Shown: positions 1 to 11,065, counted from the first letter of the stretch. The stretch: 64,000 bases of DNA from Forficula auricularia (GCA_024734495.1 JALMQS010000153.1:12357548-12421547), one strand, 5' to 3'. The notes: generated from the letters alone by a model not told the origin. Translations and numbers: made by a program.

Positions 1-100
1 CCCATGGGGTCCGTAGTCTTTACCTGAGGAGCCTTTGAATTCGCGCTTGCCGATTGCAATACTTTACCCATGCTTCGCATTGAAAAAGTAAAAATTACAC
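1..100 (+). repeat. Dispersed repeat, partial copy at window edge
   Basis: Left-truncated copy of a dispersed repeat. The phrase CCGTAGTCTTTACCTGAGGA, then TACTTTACCCATGC and an end reading AAAGTAAAAA, recur in the same order in two tandem copies at 11130-11550 and once at 48951-49112. No coding potential is seen. Confidence 0.8.
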
Positions 101-499
101 AAAAACACTTTCCCTTAATTCCCATTATAAACTTTTGAATAATAGATTTTTAAAGTATAAAATATGAAATAACCCAATTCTTCATTATGGAACAACTCGA
201 CTAAAAATATCAACATTTAAATATGACCCTACACTACGCAATTTATATCCCGTTTCCCATTTGATATCCCTGAGTTATATTTAAATTCATTTATTATTAG
301 TTTATTTTTTATTCTACTTTTAAATTTAATTATTTATTCAATTATCTATAGCCGATTTCCCTACCCCTTTTGATTTTTTTTTAAAGTGCGACAAGTAATG
401 GAACTCGTTTAATAAATTTAGCAGTAATTTTTTTTTAATCAAATAAAAAAGACATGGTGTTTTTTCGAAACCAAAATAACCCCTCTCCCTATTGGCTCT

Positions 500-910
500 C
501 TAAAGTAGGTGTGCCCTTATTGTATTATTTATATAGAGGTCGTCGAAATTGCAGAGGGAGTGCGAGGGTTTATTTCTGGGCAGGGAGCCATCATCAATCA
601 TTTAGTCGTGATCTGGCGGCGCCAACCAATTAAAGCCGGATCCGAAACCCGAAGGGCAGATTAGACGAGGTGCCTATTTCTCCACCATAGCAAAACTCCT
701 CTTGTGTCATGGGCAAATATTTTTATTTGCCCAAAATGAAACCGTTTTTCTCGAAACGAATCGTGTTCCCGAGGGTCGCGACTTCAAATCTCACCGTTCG
801 CTCTGGGAAATCACCCTGTTTCAATATTTGTCCTTTTTACCCTTTTCTCGTCCCACCCACTATCTTTTTCTAGCGTCGTGTCTGGAAAAAGTCTCGAAAA
901 AGACTTCCAC
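500..910. other. GC-richer repeat-free island, function unknown
   Basis: This stretch is more GC-rich and complex than its surroundings and has no copy elsewhere in the window. Positions 593-600 read ATCAATCA, a match to the composite Exd/PBX-Hox type site. A short open frame crosses it but lacks recognisable motifs and is probably fortuitous. It could be a conserved regulatory element; that is inference. Bases 101-499 and 911-1426 are AT-rich with nothing recognisable. Confidence 0.3.
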
Positions 911-1426
911 TTGACGGCACATATGGCATATTTGCTGGATAACTTTTGAATAGAAATGTTTCCAAATATCTGTTCGATATATTTTATTTTTTATAAAAAC
1001 AAGCTGTCAATTTTTCATCCAGTCAATAAATTTACTATCATATTAATGTCAATTTATTTAAAAATAATTACTATAAAAAAAAGACTTTCAGAAGAAAGTT
1101 GCTGAAAATCGAATCGTTACGAACGGATGTATCTGAAAACTTGTAACTATAAATATAAAATTTATGCTAAGTTTTTGTTCGCGAACTAGATATATTAATA
1201 CTATATTTTTTTGATTTATTCAGTGTCTAATGTCAAAATTGATTAAAGTCAAAAAAATGTAATTTTTTTCTTGGATATTCACGCATTATATCATAATGAA
1301 TGTTTTTTTTGCAAAACAATAATATATGACAATTAAAAGATTATTAAATTCTCTATAAATTATTATAGTCTATAAAATTCTATAAAGTATTTATTCCATA
1401 AAGTAGAAATAGTTATTCCATTCCAT

Positions 1427-1590
1427 TAGTGCCCCTCCCCTCTCCTAGCTCCATGACTCACCCTCTTCCCCCCAGTTTCATAAAAAATAACCCCCCCCTC
1501 CCCCGAATTTAATTCAGTTCTAAAGAATTAGAAGAGTTTTTTATTCCCTTTTGTTGAAGTTATAAGACTTGACTGCTTTTATTTTTAGCA
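1427..1590 (-). mobile_element. Fragment of CAGGGGTG-type MITE
   Basis: Reverse-oriented partial copy of the element at 18640-18924. Shared in inverted order are the AGGGGCACTAATGG-like end, the CCATGACTCACCC phrase, two runs of C that match the G runs of the other copy, and the TAAAGAATTAGAAGAG segment. The far end is missing. Confidence 0.6.
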
Positions 1591-1924
1591 TATAATACTA
1601 AAATGCAACAATTTTCAACTCCCCAAATCACCACTTTTTTAGCTCTATTAGAACTAAAAAAACTAAAACTACTTTTTTATAAAGGATAATAAACATAAAT
1701 AAAAACTGATGATGGCCCGAAATATGTTGGATAATTTAAAAAAAAATGTTTTTTATTTTTCCTCTTTGTGAAACATGTTTAATATCTAATCGGATTCGAA
1801 TATAGGTCAAATGTCCTTTTTCGTTGTTTTGACCGGTAATATCTCAAAATTCTGACCTGTTGTAAAAAATCAGTAAGTTGTATTATAATCAGCGTATAAA
1901 AAAAACTCTACTGGAATGGTTAGT

Positions 1925-2823
1925 TTTACGGGGGATTCTACAGTAACTGTGGCGCCGCGATCTGATGATGGATTCTTATAGTACTCACCAAAATAAGACG
2001 AAAATGAAGAATATCATTTTTCGAGATTAAAAATACTGTTTTTTGGATTTATTTTATTTTATTTTTCAATTGTTTTTTTTTATAGAAACCACGGAAACCT
2101 TAGTATCACGGGTTCCGTGTGGGCCGCTAAAAAACGATAACGATGACGGGATCTTTTAGAACTAGATAACATAAGTAGGAAAGTGAAAATAAAATTTTAA
2201 ACTACAAATTTGAACTGAAATTGAGTTTATGGACTGTGGGGTCTCAAATTGTCTCAAGTGACTCCAGTGGGCGTTGGCAATTTTCACTTTTACAACTTTT
2301 CATAGGTTCGGTTCTATTCATCATCTCGGTTCATTTAAATAAAAAAATGAGTTTCCGAACAAACTTTGAAAGGTTCGGTTAAGATATATTCAGTTCGGCT
2401 CGGTTCGGCTCGTATATCTTCATTTCGGGCGATTGACGTTAGCCAACCTAATTGCCTAAAAACCCGCCCGAAATGAAGATATACGAGCCGAACCGAGCCG
2501 GGAACGATTTTTATATATTCGAATTTTTTTGGGCATTTACTAATTATTTTTTAATTAATATTTATTTTTTAAAGAATCAGTCGTCAGATAGCGGCCACAC
2601 GGAACAGCCATGATACTTACGGTTTCCGTGGTTTCTATCAAAAAACAATTGAAAAATAAAATAAAATAAATAAAAAAACAGTATTTTTTAAACTAGATAT
2701 TTCGAAAACTAAGTGAAATCTCGAAAAATGGAATTCTTCATTTTCGTCTTATTTTGGTAAGTACTATAAGAATTCATCGTCAGATCGCGGCACCACAGTT
2801 ACCGTAGAATTGCCGTTTTACGG
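1925..2823. mobile_element. Foldback element with about 200-bp inverted arms
   Basis: The left arm (1925-2130) and right arm (2587-2823) are imperfect inverted copies. Shared landmarks are GTAACTGTGG, GCGATCTGA, CAAAATAAGACGAAAATGAA and GAAACCACGGAAACC. The unique centre holds a second, perfect inverted repeat (2396-2431 with 2465-2500). No open frame of note lies inside. The size and structure suit a foldback-type DNA element; no target duplication could be fixed. Confidence 0.7.
2396..2500. repeat. Perfect 36-bp inverted repeat with 33-bp spacer
   Basis: Positions 2396-2431 are the exact reverse complement of 2465-2500. The arms contain CGGCTCGGTTCGGCT and GTATATCTTCATTTCGGGC. The arm is itself partly repetitive (GGCTCGGTTCGGCTCG). 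It sits in the centre of the larger foldback element. Confidence 0.9.
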
Positions 2824-3863
2824 ATACAAATTTTTGTCTACCAATGTAATTATTATGATATTACAATTTTAATTTTAAAATCTCCCAATGATTATTTTTA
2901 GATTTTTGATGTTGTTTTTTGTTTCCCAAATTGTATTCTCTCCCTAAAATATAAATTATATTAATCTAATTAAGTTCGAATGTAAGTTGGTTAGTTGAAA
3001 ATCGTTTGTTTAATAAATTTAACTAGCACCTTTTTAAAGGGAGATAAATGTAGACTTTTCTTTAAATCAATTTATGAACTCTTCATTTCCGTCAAGGGGA
3101 TAAGTCCATGTGTCCTCAGCCCAACTGAACCGAGTTACAATTCTTAATCTCTCCCCATCTTTTAATTCTCTTATTTTTATTTGTCTCTGTCTAATGTAAA
3201 TATTTATAATTGTGAAGTGATATTTTCAGGGAAAATATTTAAAGCAAATGCTTGTGAATATTATTCATATTTTTAATAATCAAAATAAAAATAAAAAGCA
3301 TAGAAAACTAATTGTATAAAATTGCGTCATGTTTTTTTTTTCGTTTGTTTATTTTATTGGTTTTCAAAATACTCATTTTATTTATTTCATTTATTTTTAC
3401 TCACCAGAGGTGTTTTTTATTCATTTATTTTTTCCCCCTCTAGTCTATTTTTTTATCTTTATCCGCTTAATCTAAACAACGATAGAATGAAAACCAAAAT
3501 TTTTGAATTTGGACATGTTTATTATAAATTTTTGAATGTGTTTACCTTTCATCTATTTTAAAGAATTCTTCTTGCATTTAGATTGCTGAAAAGAAAATTG
3601 AATATTCTAATTACGTTATTTTAAGGAAAGATAATGAAAAACAAAATTATCTTTCAATATTTTTCTTATTTTCACTTATTTTAGTGCTCACTCAATAATA
3701 TTTTTCTGATTTTTTTTATTTCTCTCTCTCTCTTTTGAATTAAATTAATATTATTCATTATATTGAAATAGAAAATATTATTATTGATTTTTTAATTTCA
3801 AATTAAAATTATATAGGACATGAAAATGAAATAAACATAGAGGACACAAACTAATATAATAAT
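2824..3863. other. AT-rich DNA, nothing recognisable
   Basis: Runs of T and A and short TTTTATTT tracts dominate. The open frames here are low-complexity (Phe/Leu/Ser-rich) and show no domain. Confidence 0.6.
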
Positions 3864-4444
3864 CGAGGGGTGAACCGCGACCTAATATGCTGTACACCTA
3901 CTTCCACTTGTACTTACAAATATTTTCAAGAATTTCTAAATATTTCCAAGTACCTACTTCCAAATATTCCAAGTACTTCCAAATATTTCCAAGAATTTCT
4001 AAATATTTCCAAGTACCTACTTCCAAATATTCCAAGTACTTCCAAATATTTCCAAGTACCTACTTCCAAATATTCCAAGTACTTCCAAATATTTCCAAGA
4101 ATTTCTAAATTTTTCCAAGTACCTACTTCCAAATATTCCAAGTACTTCCAAATATTTCCAAGTACCTACTTCCAAATATTCCAAGAACTTCCAAATATTT
4201 CCAAGCACTTTCAAATATTTCCAAGTACTTCCAAATGTTTCCAAGTACTTCCAAATATTTCCAACTACTTCCAAATATTTCCAAGTAATTCCAAAAATTT
4301 CCATGTAATTCCAAATATTCCCAAGTACTTCCAAATATTTCCAAGTACTTCCAAATATTTCCAAGTACTTCCAAATATTTCCACGTACTTCCAAAATACT
4401 TCCAAAGAGGTGTACACCTACTTCCGATCGCGGATCAACCCTCG
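3864..4444. mobile_element. MITE expanded by an internal minisatellite
   Basis: The terminal inverted repeats CGAGGGGTGAACCGCGA and (inverted) CGAGGGTTGATCCGCGA flank the element. A perfect 8-bp target duplication, ATAATAAT, lies at 3856-3863 and 4445-4452, as in hAT-type insertions. Next to both ends is GTGTACACCTACTTCC. A second copy of the same element, only 165 bp long, lies at 26552-26716. The difference is the repeat array at about 3915-4400. The open frames on both strands are made of that array and do not encode a recognisable protein. Confidence 0.85.
3915..4400. repeat. 20-bp minisatellite (TTCCAAGTAC / TTCCAAATAT)
   Basis: A tandem array built from two alternating 10-mers, TTCCAAGTAC and TTCCAAATAT, with variants TTCCAAGAATTTCTAAATAT and TTCCAAGTAATTCC. 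A higher-order block of about 70 bp is visible in the left half. It makes a Phe/Gln/Ser/Lys-repeat frame on the plus strand and a Trp/Lys/Tyr/Leu-repeat frame on the minus strand; both follow from the array. Confidence 0.95.
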
Positions 4445-4911
4445 ATAATAATATATTTTAATGTATGAATTAGAGGAAAAAGTAGCAATATTTTTAAATC
4501 TCATTTACTGCAAATATTGGTGATTTGTTCATTTCTATCTTCGAACAGTTTGAGCAAGAAAGCTGAAACTTGATAAAAATGTGTAAGTTTTTAATGTAAT
4601 TTTTAGCTCCCTAGTTTGAGCCACTCAAGAGCTCCCAAAAAACGATTGGATATTTTTCTGCTAAATTCATTTGGAAGCTTTGAAGCTAGTTAGGCCAAAT
4701 TTTAATCAGTTCTTCCTTTGTGTAAATAAACAAATTTTTCCATCAGAACAAATATTCCGCAATTTTCCGTCTCGAGTTAAATCGACACTGAAATTCAGAC
4801 ACACTCAGACAAAAAATAATTATTTATTTTAATTTAATATGTCTATTATATTTTTATTTAAAAAAATATTTAAATCACTTCAATCCAAACAATTAGATAA
4901 TTAAGTTTGAC

Positions 4912-5145
4912 ATCTCCGTAAATACTTGTCTGAGAGCCTTAAAACAATAGAATTTATAAGAATTTTAAAAAATTTCTGAAAATTTTTTGTCTTTACACGT
5001 CTCTATCTCCGTAAATAATGATCTGAGAGCCTTTAAACAATCGAATTTTTAAGATTTTTTTAAAATTTCTGAAATTTTTTTGTCCTTAAAATCTTTAAAC
5101 GTCTCTATCTCCGTAAATAATGGTTTGAGAGCCTTAAAACAATAC
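4912..5145 (+). repeat. About 100-bp tandem repeat, about 2.4 copies
   Basis: The phrase ATCTCCGTAAATA starts at about 4912, 5005 and 5107. Each is followed by GAGAGCCTTAAAACAAT and, in the first two copies, by a TTTCTGAAAATTTTTT tract. The units have diverged by point changes and small indels. No gene is seen. Confidence 0.85.
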
Positions 5146-5280
5146 TTTTTTCGTATCTAAACATGCAGAACAATCTATGCTTTTACCTGTCTAGCAAATC
5201 AAAGATATTTTTTTCGTTTCAACCCGAAATTTGATTTTCGGCAGGTGTCTAATAAAAAAGAATCATCTTCGTTTTAATTT

Positions 5281-5399
5281 GAAGGAGACAATAAAAGTGT
5301 GTGTCTTCTACTGGAATTTTATTTATAACAAAACTATAGTCTCGTTATAAATAAAATGTATAATTCCAGCAGAAGACACACACTTTTATTGTCTCCTTC
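5281..5399. mobile_element. Hairpin element sharing sequence with the right-edge hammerhead locus
   Basis: The arms 5281-5329 and 5344-5399 form an almost perfect inverted repeat: GAAGGAGACAATAAAAGTGT, then GTGTCTTCT and CTGGAATTTTATTTATAAC. The loop contains ACTATAGTCTCGTTATAAAT. That string recurs, inverted, at about 63903-63924, directly beside a hammerhead-like core there, and the arm sequence recurs at 63853-63900. Here the core itself is missing and only the predicted cleavage-site side remains. The flank 5411-5442 (TCTGCTACCATCGGCA) matches the flank of another hairpin at 44606-44678. Confidence 0.7.
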
Positions 5400-5442
5400 A
5401 ATATATAAAAATTCTGCTACCATCGGCACAAAAACTTTCAAT

Positions 5443-6611
5443 TCGTTTTAATTGTTGTGAATTTTAGAAAAGGGCCTCAGACTATATTTAAAATCTTTTA
5501 AAAATACAAATGAAAGCTGTATGCACCAGGACATTAGATTTAATCGGTTTCATAAAAATCAATTTTTAATTATTTTCAAAGATTTGACTAGGATCAGTCT
5601 AGTTAAAAGAGAATTAGGATCAAATCAGTTGATTCTAAACCAGGTCTATCTAGACAATAATTAAATCTTAACTTATTAAACATTATAAAATTACAAAATA
5701 GGAAATATAATATTCTAGATTAAACGATAATTCTCAGGACAAAAACCCTGACATCATTTATAAGTAATTTTCAAAGATTTATGTCGATACAAATTTCTTA
5801 AATACAATTAAATTTAATTTAATATAATATCATAAATGTTGACAGCTCAAGAGCTTGTGCTGTGTGCACACTCTATCACATCCACTGACTATTACTATTA
5901 TGTCAAACACGAGCTCTCAAGCACTCCACTTTGTTTGAAATCAAATACAGAACTAGTGAATAGAACTTTATGTATTATGTGTCATATAATAGCAAGTGCT
6001 TTGATTAATTAAAATCACTAATATTTGTTTCATTCGTCTTTCCATGATCAATTTTTATAATAAAAAAAACATGTTATATACAATTTTGAGCCTAGAGGTA
6101 ATCAATTTTGGACTCCTAATAAACCCATCCCGAGACGCCACCCACCAGGGCCACCCGCCCGGAGTGCCGAACTGCGAGGACGTCCCAAAGTCTTGTTCGT
6201 AACAGCTCGTATTGTATAAGTTGGCAAAAAAGTTAGTTTAAAAGCAGTTCTTTTACCCAACGGAAACAAATATGCATCGATTCCGATAACTCGCACTCAT
6301 AGCTCATTTAATAGAAACCTTCGAGGATATGAAAATTACCTTGGAAAATATTGAATAAAACACTCACAAGTGATTGATTTTGAAATTTTCAGCTTTCTTA
6401 CCTTGATAAAAAAAATGCAGAAAATTAAAAAAAAATTGGCAGTAAAAAAATAGAAAAAATCTTTATTAATATAAAGCTACCTCGTAATTTTACTTAATTT
6501 CTAAAATTATTAAAAAATGTTTTACCTTGAACCAACATCTTAAAAGTTAATATAAATAAAATTGTTTATAAATAATTTGATTTACTAATCGATATGTTCT
6601 TTTTGTTTCAG
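5443..6611. other. AT-rich DNA, possible intron
   Basis: Apart from a modestly GC-richer patch at 6120-6190 there is no repeat, RNA gene or coding domain that I recognise. The minus-strand frame at 6102-6296 has no known motif. Confidence 0.4.
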
Positions 6612-6629
6612 GGACTATTACTACGATAG
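6612..6629 (+). other. Candidate 18-nt microexon
   Basis: GGACTATTACTACGATAG lies between a strong acceptor and a strong donor. Upstream are TTACTAATC (branch-point-like, about 27 nt before the exon), the pyrimidine tract TGTTCTTTTTGTTTC, and AG at 6610-6611. Downstream is GTAAGT at 6630-6635. In the phase that starts one base in, it encodes DYYYD followed by AG of a Ser/Arg codon; in phase 0 it would end in TAG, and the third phase gives TITTI. No neighbouring exon was recognised in 64 kb, so it would lie between very long introns. Splice signals this complete are rare by chance, but without transcripts this stays a candidate. The gene is not identifiable. Confidence 0.5.
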
Positions 6630-7380
6630 GTAAGTTTTTGATCTCTTCTAATAATAATTAGTTAATTAAATATACAGAATATAATTAAATTTATATTTAG
6701 TAATTCTTTGATATATTTTTATTAAATTATTCTTAATACTTATTCAAAATTAATATTATAAAAGCTAAGGTTTTAATTAAAAATGTTCTTTAATAGTCAA
6801 TGCATGTTTTTTCGAATTTCATCATTAATATACATATATGAAAGAGAATATAATTCCTCTAGACTGTGTTTGTGATTCGAGTTATTTATTCTATGCACCC
6901 TCGTTAACCAGATATACCAAAATAGAACACAAGAAATGTTTCTCGTTGGCGGAGGGTGGTAGACCATTGTTTCCTGATTCAGTTGGTTTCCAGTAGAACA
7001 AAATCACCAACTTCCCCTTCTTTAATTTATCCATTAGAGAGAGCTTATTAAAATTTCAAAATCCTGAAATATGTATATACCATATTAATGCATTATTGAA
7101 TATTTAAATAATCTGCATATTCAAGTAGTATAAACATTGTGATCATTGGAACATTTTCAATAATGAAGAGATGGAAACATGTTATTTTTATTCGAATACC
7201 TATCCTGTAACTCATTCGAAGTTTTGAATAGCACTTTTAAATAGCAAATTATTTTATTTTTGATGTGAAACCAAATTCTGTTAATTTCACTGACTGTCGG
7301 ACATAGATAGCCTGGGGCGTCGGGCATACAGACACCATGCGCGGATCCAGGGGGGGGGGGGGCAATGGGCATACAGACAC

Positions 7381-7563
7381 CATGCGCGGATCCAGGGGGG
7401 CGACAGCGGACGCCCCCCCCCCCCAAGCATTGGAGATCAACATTTTTTATATGTTTATTTTATTTATTTTTTATAACATTAAATTTTAAAATTGAAGAAA
7501 ATAAAGTTCTATGTGGGGGCGTCTCTGACCCCCCTCCAAATCAGATGTCTGGATCCGCGCCTG
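7381..7563. mobile_element. hAT-like MITE with GCGCGGATCCAG ends
   Basis: Terminal inverted repeats CATGCGCGGATCCAG (7381-7395) and its inverted partner CTGGATCCGCGCCTG (7549-7563). The flanks ACAGACAC (7373-7380) and ACAGACAG (7564-7571) agree at 7 of 8 bases, as in a hAT target duplication. The left end is partly duplicated in tandem at 7323-7365, joined by a run of 12 G. C and G homopolymers lie just inside both ends. It is non-coding. Confidence 0.7.
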
Positions 7564-7721
7564 ACAGACAGACAGAAATGCCCTTTAGTAGTATGTGATA
7601 TTGATGCGAGAACATGTTGTTATAACATGCATTCACAGGTATCTATGTTTTCGGTCCAACCTCTGAAATTTATTCTTAACTTTCGTTTATCAGGCAATAA
7701 TCGTGATCGACAGCTTCATCA

Positions 7722-8003
7722 CGAAAAGAAAAATTAAATAAGATGGAATTTTTGGAGTTGGGTCCGAGTTGAAAGTATATGTGGATCCGAGTGTTGAACT
7801 ACTGAAGGTTTTTGGTAAAAATATACGGAGACATGAATCAAGTTCCAGTTTCTTTAAGTCATAATGATAAATAAACGAGTGGGTGAATGTGTTTCTTCGA
7901 TTTTACTCTAATTTAAAAACGAAGATATGTTCAGCGTTAGAAGTTACAATACCGTGAGTTTTGCTTTAGCTGTGAATATTTATTTATCTCGCCAGAACAA
8001 AAG
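7722..8003 (-). pseudogene. Old jockey-type LINE tail (reverse transcriptase C-terminal end), degraded
   Basis: On the minus strand this aligns by eye with the LINE tail at 38557-38835. Landmarks in the same order are AACGCT(C/G)A, KLE/KLD, a degraded form of NSYIPMTSRDWNSLP, then FSSSTLG where the other copy has ATYNLQLF. Several stops and frameshifts are present and the conserved tryptophan-asparagine motif is blurred, so it is much older than the other two copies. Without them it would not be recognisable. Confidence 0.6.
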
Positions 8004-8154
8004 CCATTAAAATGGTTCGAATTATTTTTGAATTTCAGTCGTAGGGCCTGCTACCAGGGCCCATCCTTTATTATGCGCCTGGTCTTATATACAACGCGTG
8101 GTTTTAATATTTCAGGCATTTAATTGGATTCGACTATTACGAATAATATATATA

Positions 8155-8803
8155 CAGGGTGCGGAAAAAGTTCAAACAATTATTTTAGATATTTCAATAG
8201 GCTATAACTTCCACAAAATGCAACAAAACAACACACTCAAAAACAATAAACTTAATTAGAACAATAGCAATAAATTTAAGAAAAAAAAATTGTATCATTT
8301 GTTCAAAATTGCGCCAATTGTCTTCAAAATATTTTTTTACTTGTTCTCAAAAATTGCCGCCGATTCTCGCACACTCTTTTATCGTGATTTTGCACCATTT
8401 TACTGCAATTTCCAGGTTTTCTATGATTCTCGGTATCGAATTCCTGAGATTTTTTGCTGCAAAATCACACTAAGTAATTAATTGAGTTCAGATCAGGCGA
8501 GCTTTGCGGCCAAATTTCCTTGCTTCAAAACTCGGAAACAACTCTTTAGAGACGGCGATCGTCGATTTGTGCTGAAAAGCGAATCCTCCGCAGAAATGCT
8601 GTGTCACCCATATCTCCTGTATATCGCGGAGGACCCAGTGCTGCTGATAGAACATTTTTACGATCTATAACACAAACTTAAATGAAAATAATCAAACAAT
8701 TAAAACAATTTTTAGCGTAGAAATTGAGCTGGGAATTACTACAATAACAACGTCAAATAACTGTCCCCAAAAAATTGTGGAAACTTTGTCTCCATATTAT
8801 ATA
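8155..8803 (-). mobile_element. Degraded mariner/Tc1-like transposon
   Basis: The left end reads TATACAGGGTGCGGAAAAAG, typical of mariner-type termini. The right end near 8760-8800 is a weak inverted match (AAACTTTGTCTCCATATTATA). The interior carries a minus-strand remnant of a DDE transposase. The element is short for an autonomous mariner (about 1.3 kb), so it is internally deleted. It abuts the composite element that starts at 8804. Confidence 0.6.
8290..8600 (-). pseudogene. Mariner-like transposase C-terminal fragment, broken
   Basis: Reading leftward from 8512, one frame gives WPQSSPDLNSINYLV and then a TGA stop where mariner proteins have Trp. The SPDLNxI block precedes the last catalytic acid in mariner/Tc1/pogo transposases. 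Upstream on the same strand, after a frame change, comes a segment with AFQHKS, which resembles the QDxAPxH region. Downstream the reading is broken by further frame changes. No functional transposase is possible. The family assignment rests on the SPDLN block and on the CAGGGTG terminus. Confidence 0.65.
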
Positions 8804-8818
8804 CCGGGTGAGTTTTTT

Positions 8819-9382
8819 TTATCTTGAGACAGTCTTATAACTTAAAATCAATCATTATATGAAAAAAAGTTTCAAATAAAAGTTTATTTATATGAAGGGG
8901 GAAACTAAACTACGCTATTGTTTGTTTACCTAGAACAGACTTTCAAGGGTATTTTGAGGTCAACTTCTGTTTTTTTAAATGAAAACCAATATGTTTCTGT
9001 ATATATTCTGAATCTACAAAAAAAAAAAAAAAACTAAACAACGTTTATTAGAACTATTTTTTATACGACATCAAATAATAAAAATATTAAAACAATTAGA
9101 TCTCAAAAAAATTATAATAATTATTTTTAACAATCACTTAAAAAAATAGTTCTAATAAAAGTTGTTCAGTTTTTTTTTAAATTCAGAATATGTACAGAAA
9201 CATATAGGCTTCCATTTAAAAAACAGATGTTGACCTCTAAATACCCCTGAAAGCTTGTTCTAGGTCAACAAACAATAACGTAGTTTAGTTTCCCCCTGGT
9301 ATAAATAAACTTTTATTTAAAACTTCTTTTTCATATAATGCACTGTTTTTGAGTTATAACTGACTGTCCCAAGATAAATAAA
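8819..9382. repeat. Foldback with about 245-bp arms
   Basis: Left arm 8819-9062 and right arm 9134-9382 are inverted copies sharing ATCTTGAGACAGTC, GGGGGAAACTAAACTACG, TTGTTTG(T/A)TGACCTAGAAC-like and AATAGTTCTAATAAA-type segments. A poly-A run near 9017-9031 matches a poly-T run in the other arm. Confidence 0.85.
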
Positions 9383-9521
9383 CTGCAACGGATCGTTGCT
9401 AAACTGTATCCAAATTCATTTGAAATATTAATATGTTTATTCCTTTATTATTAATCAGATATCACTTGCAATTTGAAGTTCATGTTGACTTTAATTCAAA
9501 AATAATTCTCATTTAAGAGTC

Positions 9522-10620
9522 GAGGAATAACCATTCTATATTGGATTTTTGACATTTCGGTTATTATTGTAACCATTGCTGAAGACATAGAGGAATCGAC
9601 TTAAAATCTAAAATAGCCATCGATTCTCATCTAATACTTGAGGAATAACAATTCTACATTAGGTTTTTGACGTTTCGATTATTATTGGTAACCATTGCTG
9701 AAGACATGGAGGAATCGACTTAAAATCAAAAATAGCGATTGATTCTCATCTAATATTTGAGAAATATCCATTCTATATTGGATTTTTGACATTTCGGTTA
9801 TTATTGTAACTCAAACTTGAGTTGTTTACCAAAAAAGAATTTAGTCTTTTTGATTTTAAGTCGATTCTTCCACGTTTTCAATAGAGGTTGCCATTAATGG
9901 TCAAAACATCAAAAATGGAATGCAATAAGGTTATTCCTCTAGTATTAGATAAGAATCGATCGTTATTTTTGATTTTATGTCGATTCCTCCATGTCTTCAG
10001 CAATAGTTACCAATAATAATCGAAACGTCAAAAACCTAATGTAGAATTGTTATTCCTCAAGTATTAAATGAGAATCGATGTCTATTTTTTATTTTAAGTA
10101 GATTCCTCCATGTCTTCAGCAATGGTTACCAATAAAAACCGAAATGTCAAAAATCCAATATAGAATGGTTATTCCTCAAGTATTAGATGAGAATCAATCG
10201 CTATTTTTGGTTTAAAGTCGATTTCTCTATGTCTTCAGCAATGGTTACCAATAAAAACCGAAACGCCAAAAATCCAATATAGAATGGTTATTCCTCAAGT
10301 ATTAGATGAGAATCGATGGCTATTTTTGATTTTAAGTCGATTCCTCCATGTCTTCAGCAATGGTTACCAATAAAAACCGAAATGTCAAAAATCAATATAG
10401 AATGATTATTCCTCAAGTACTAGATGAGAATCAATCGCTATTTTGGTTCAAAGTCGATTTCTATCTCTGTCTTCAGCAATAGTTACTAATAAAAACGAAA
10501 CATCAAAAATCCAACCTTGAAATGATTATTCCTCAAGTCCTAGATGAGAATCAATCGCTATTTTTGGTTTAAAATCGATTTCTCTGTCTTTAAGCAAAAG
10601 GTAACGGATAAGAAAACAAC
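9522..10620. repeat. 119-bp satellite array with a head-to-head switch
   Basis: Plus-oriented units start at about 9522, 9640 and 9759 (GAGGAATAAC, then GACATTTCGG, GTAACCATTGCTGAAGACAT, GGAGGAATCGACTTAAAATC). After a short junction near 9810-9850 the same unit continues in reverse orientation for about six more copies to 10620 (ATTCCTCAAGTATTAGATGA and so on). The spacing is 118-120 bp. Units in the right part resemble each other more closely than those at the edges. Confidence 0.9.
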
Positions 10621-11065
10621 GCAGTTGCTATGGTTACTCATAAAAATTCCTCCCAAATTTTTAGCATTTCACAGAAAGCCTATCCATTCTTACTTAAGAA
10701 AGGCTAAATGAGCTATATTAAAACTTTCAAATGAATAAATTTTAAAGAATTTAAAAAAAAATTAAAAAAGTGCCATCTTACTCTAGAGTAAAGTACTTTA
10801 AAATATAATTTTACTAAAAACTTTATTTAACCTTTTTTGGTCCCCAAGGTACTTGAATTAGGATATTAAATTTCATCAAAATTGGTTAAGTCATTTTCAA
10901 GATATTTAGAAAAAACTAAAAAAAGAGTACTGAAATAAAGTACTAATGTTTGTCAAAAGACATTAATATAAAAACTAATCGCTTATTTTATTAAACTATT
11001 AGTGATTTTCAATTTCATTTCAATCAGTGTAACGGTGTGGAAAAATCGTGGGCCAAAAAAACGAT

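Noticed and set aside
1945..2010. CTGATGA in the foldback arm followed later by GAAA
   Set aside because: The spacer is about 30 nt without a proper stem II, the partner arm reads CTGACGA with the same problem, and no stem I is visible.
3870..4448. 192-codon plus-strand and 125-codon minus-strand open frames
   Set aside because: They are translations of the TTCCAAGTAC minisatellite and exist on both strands in several phases.
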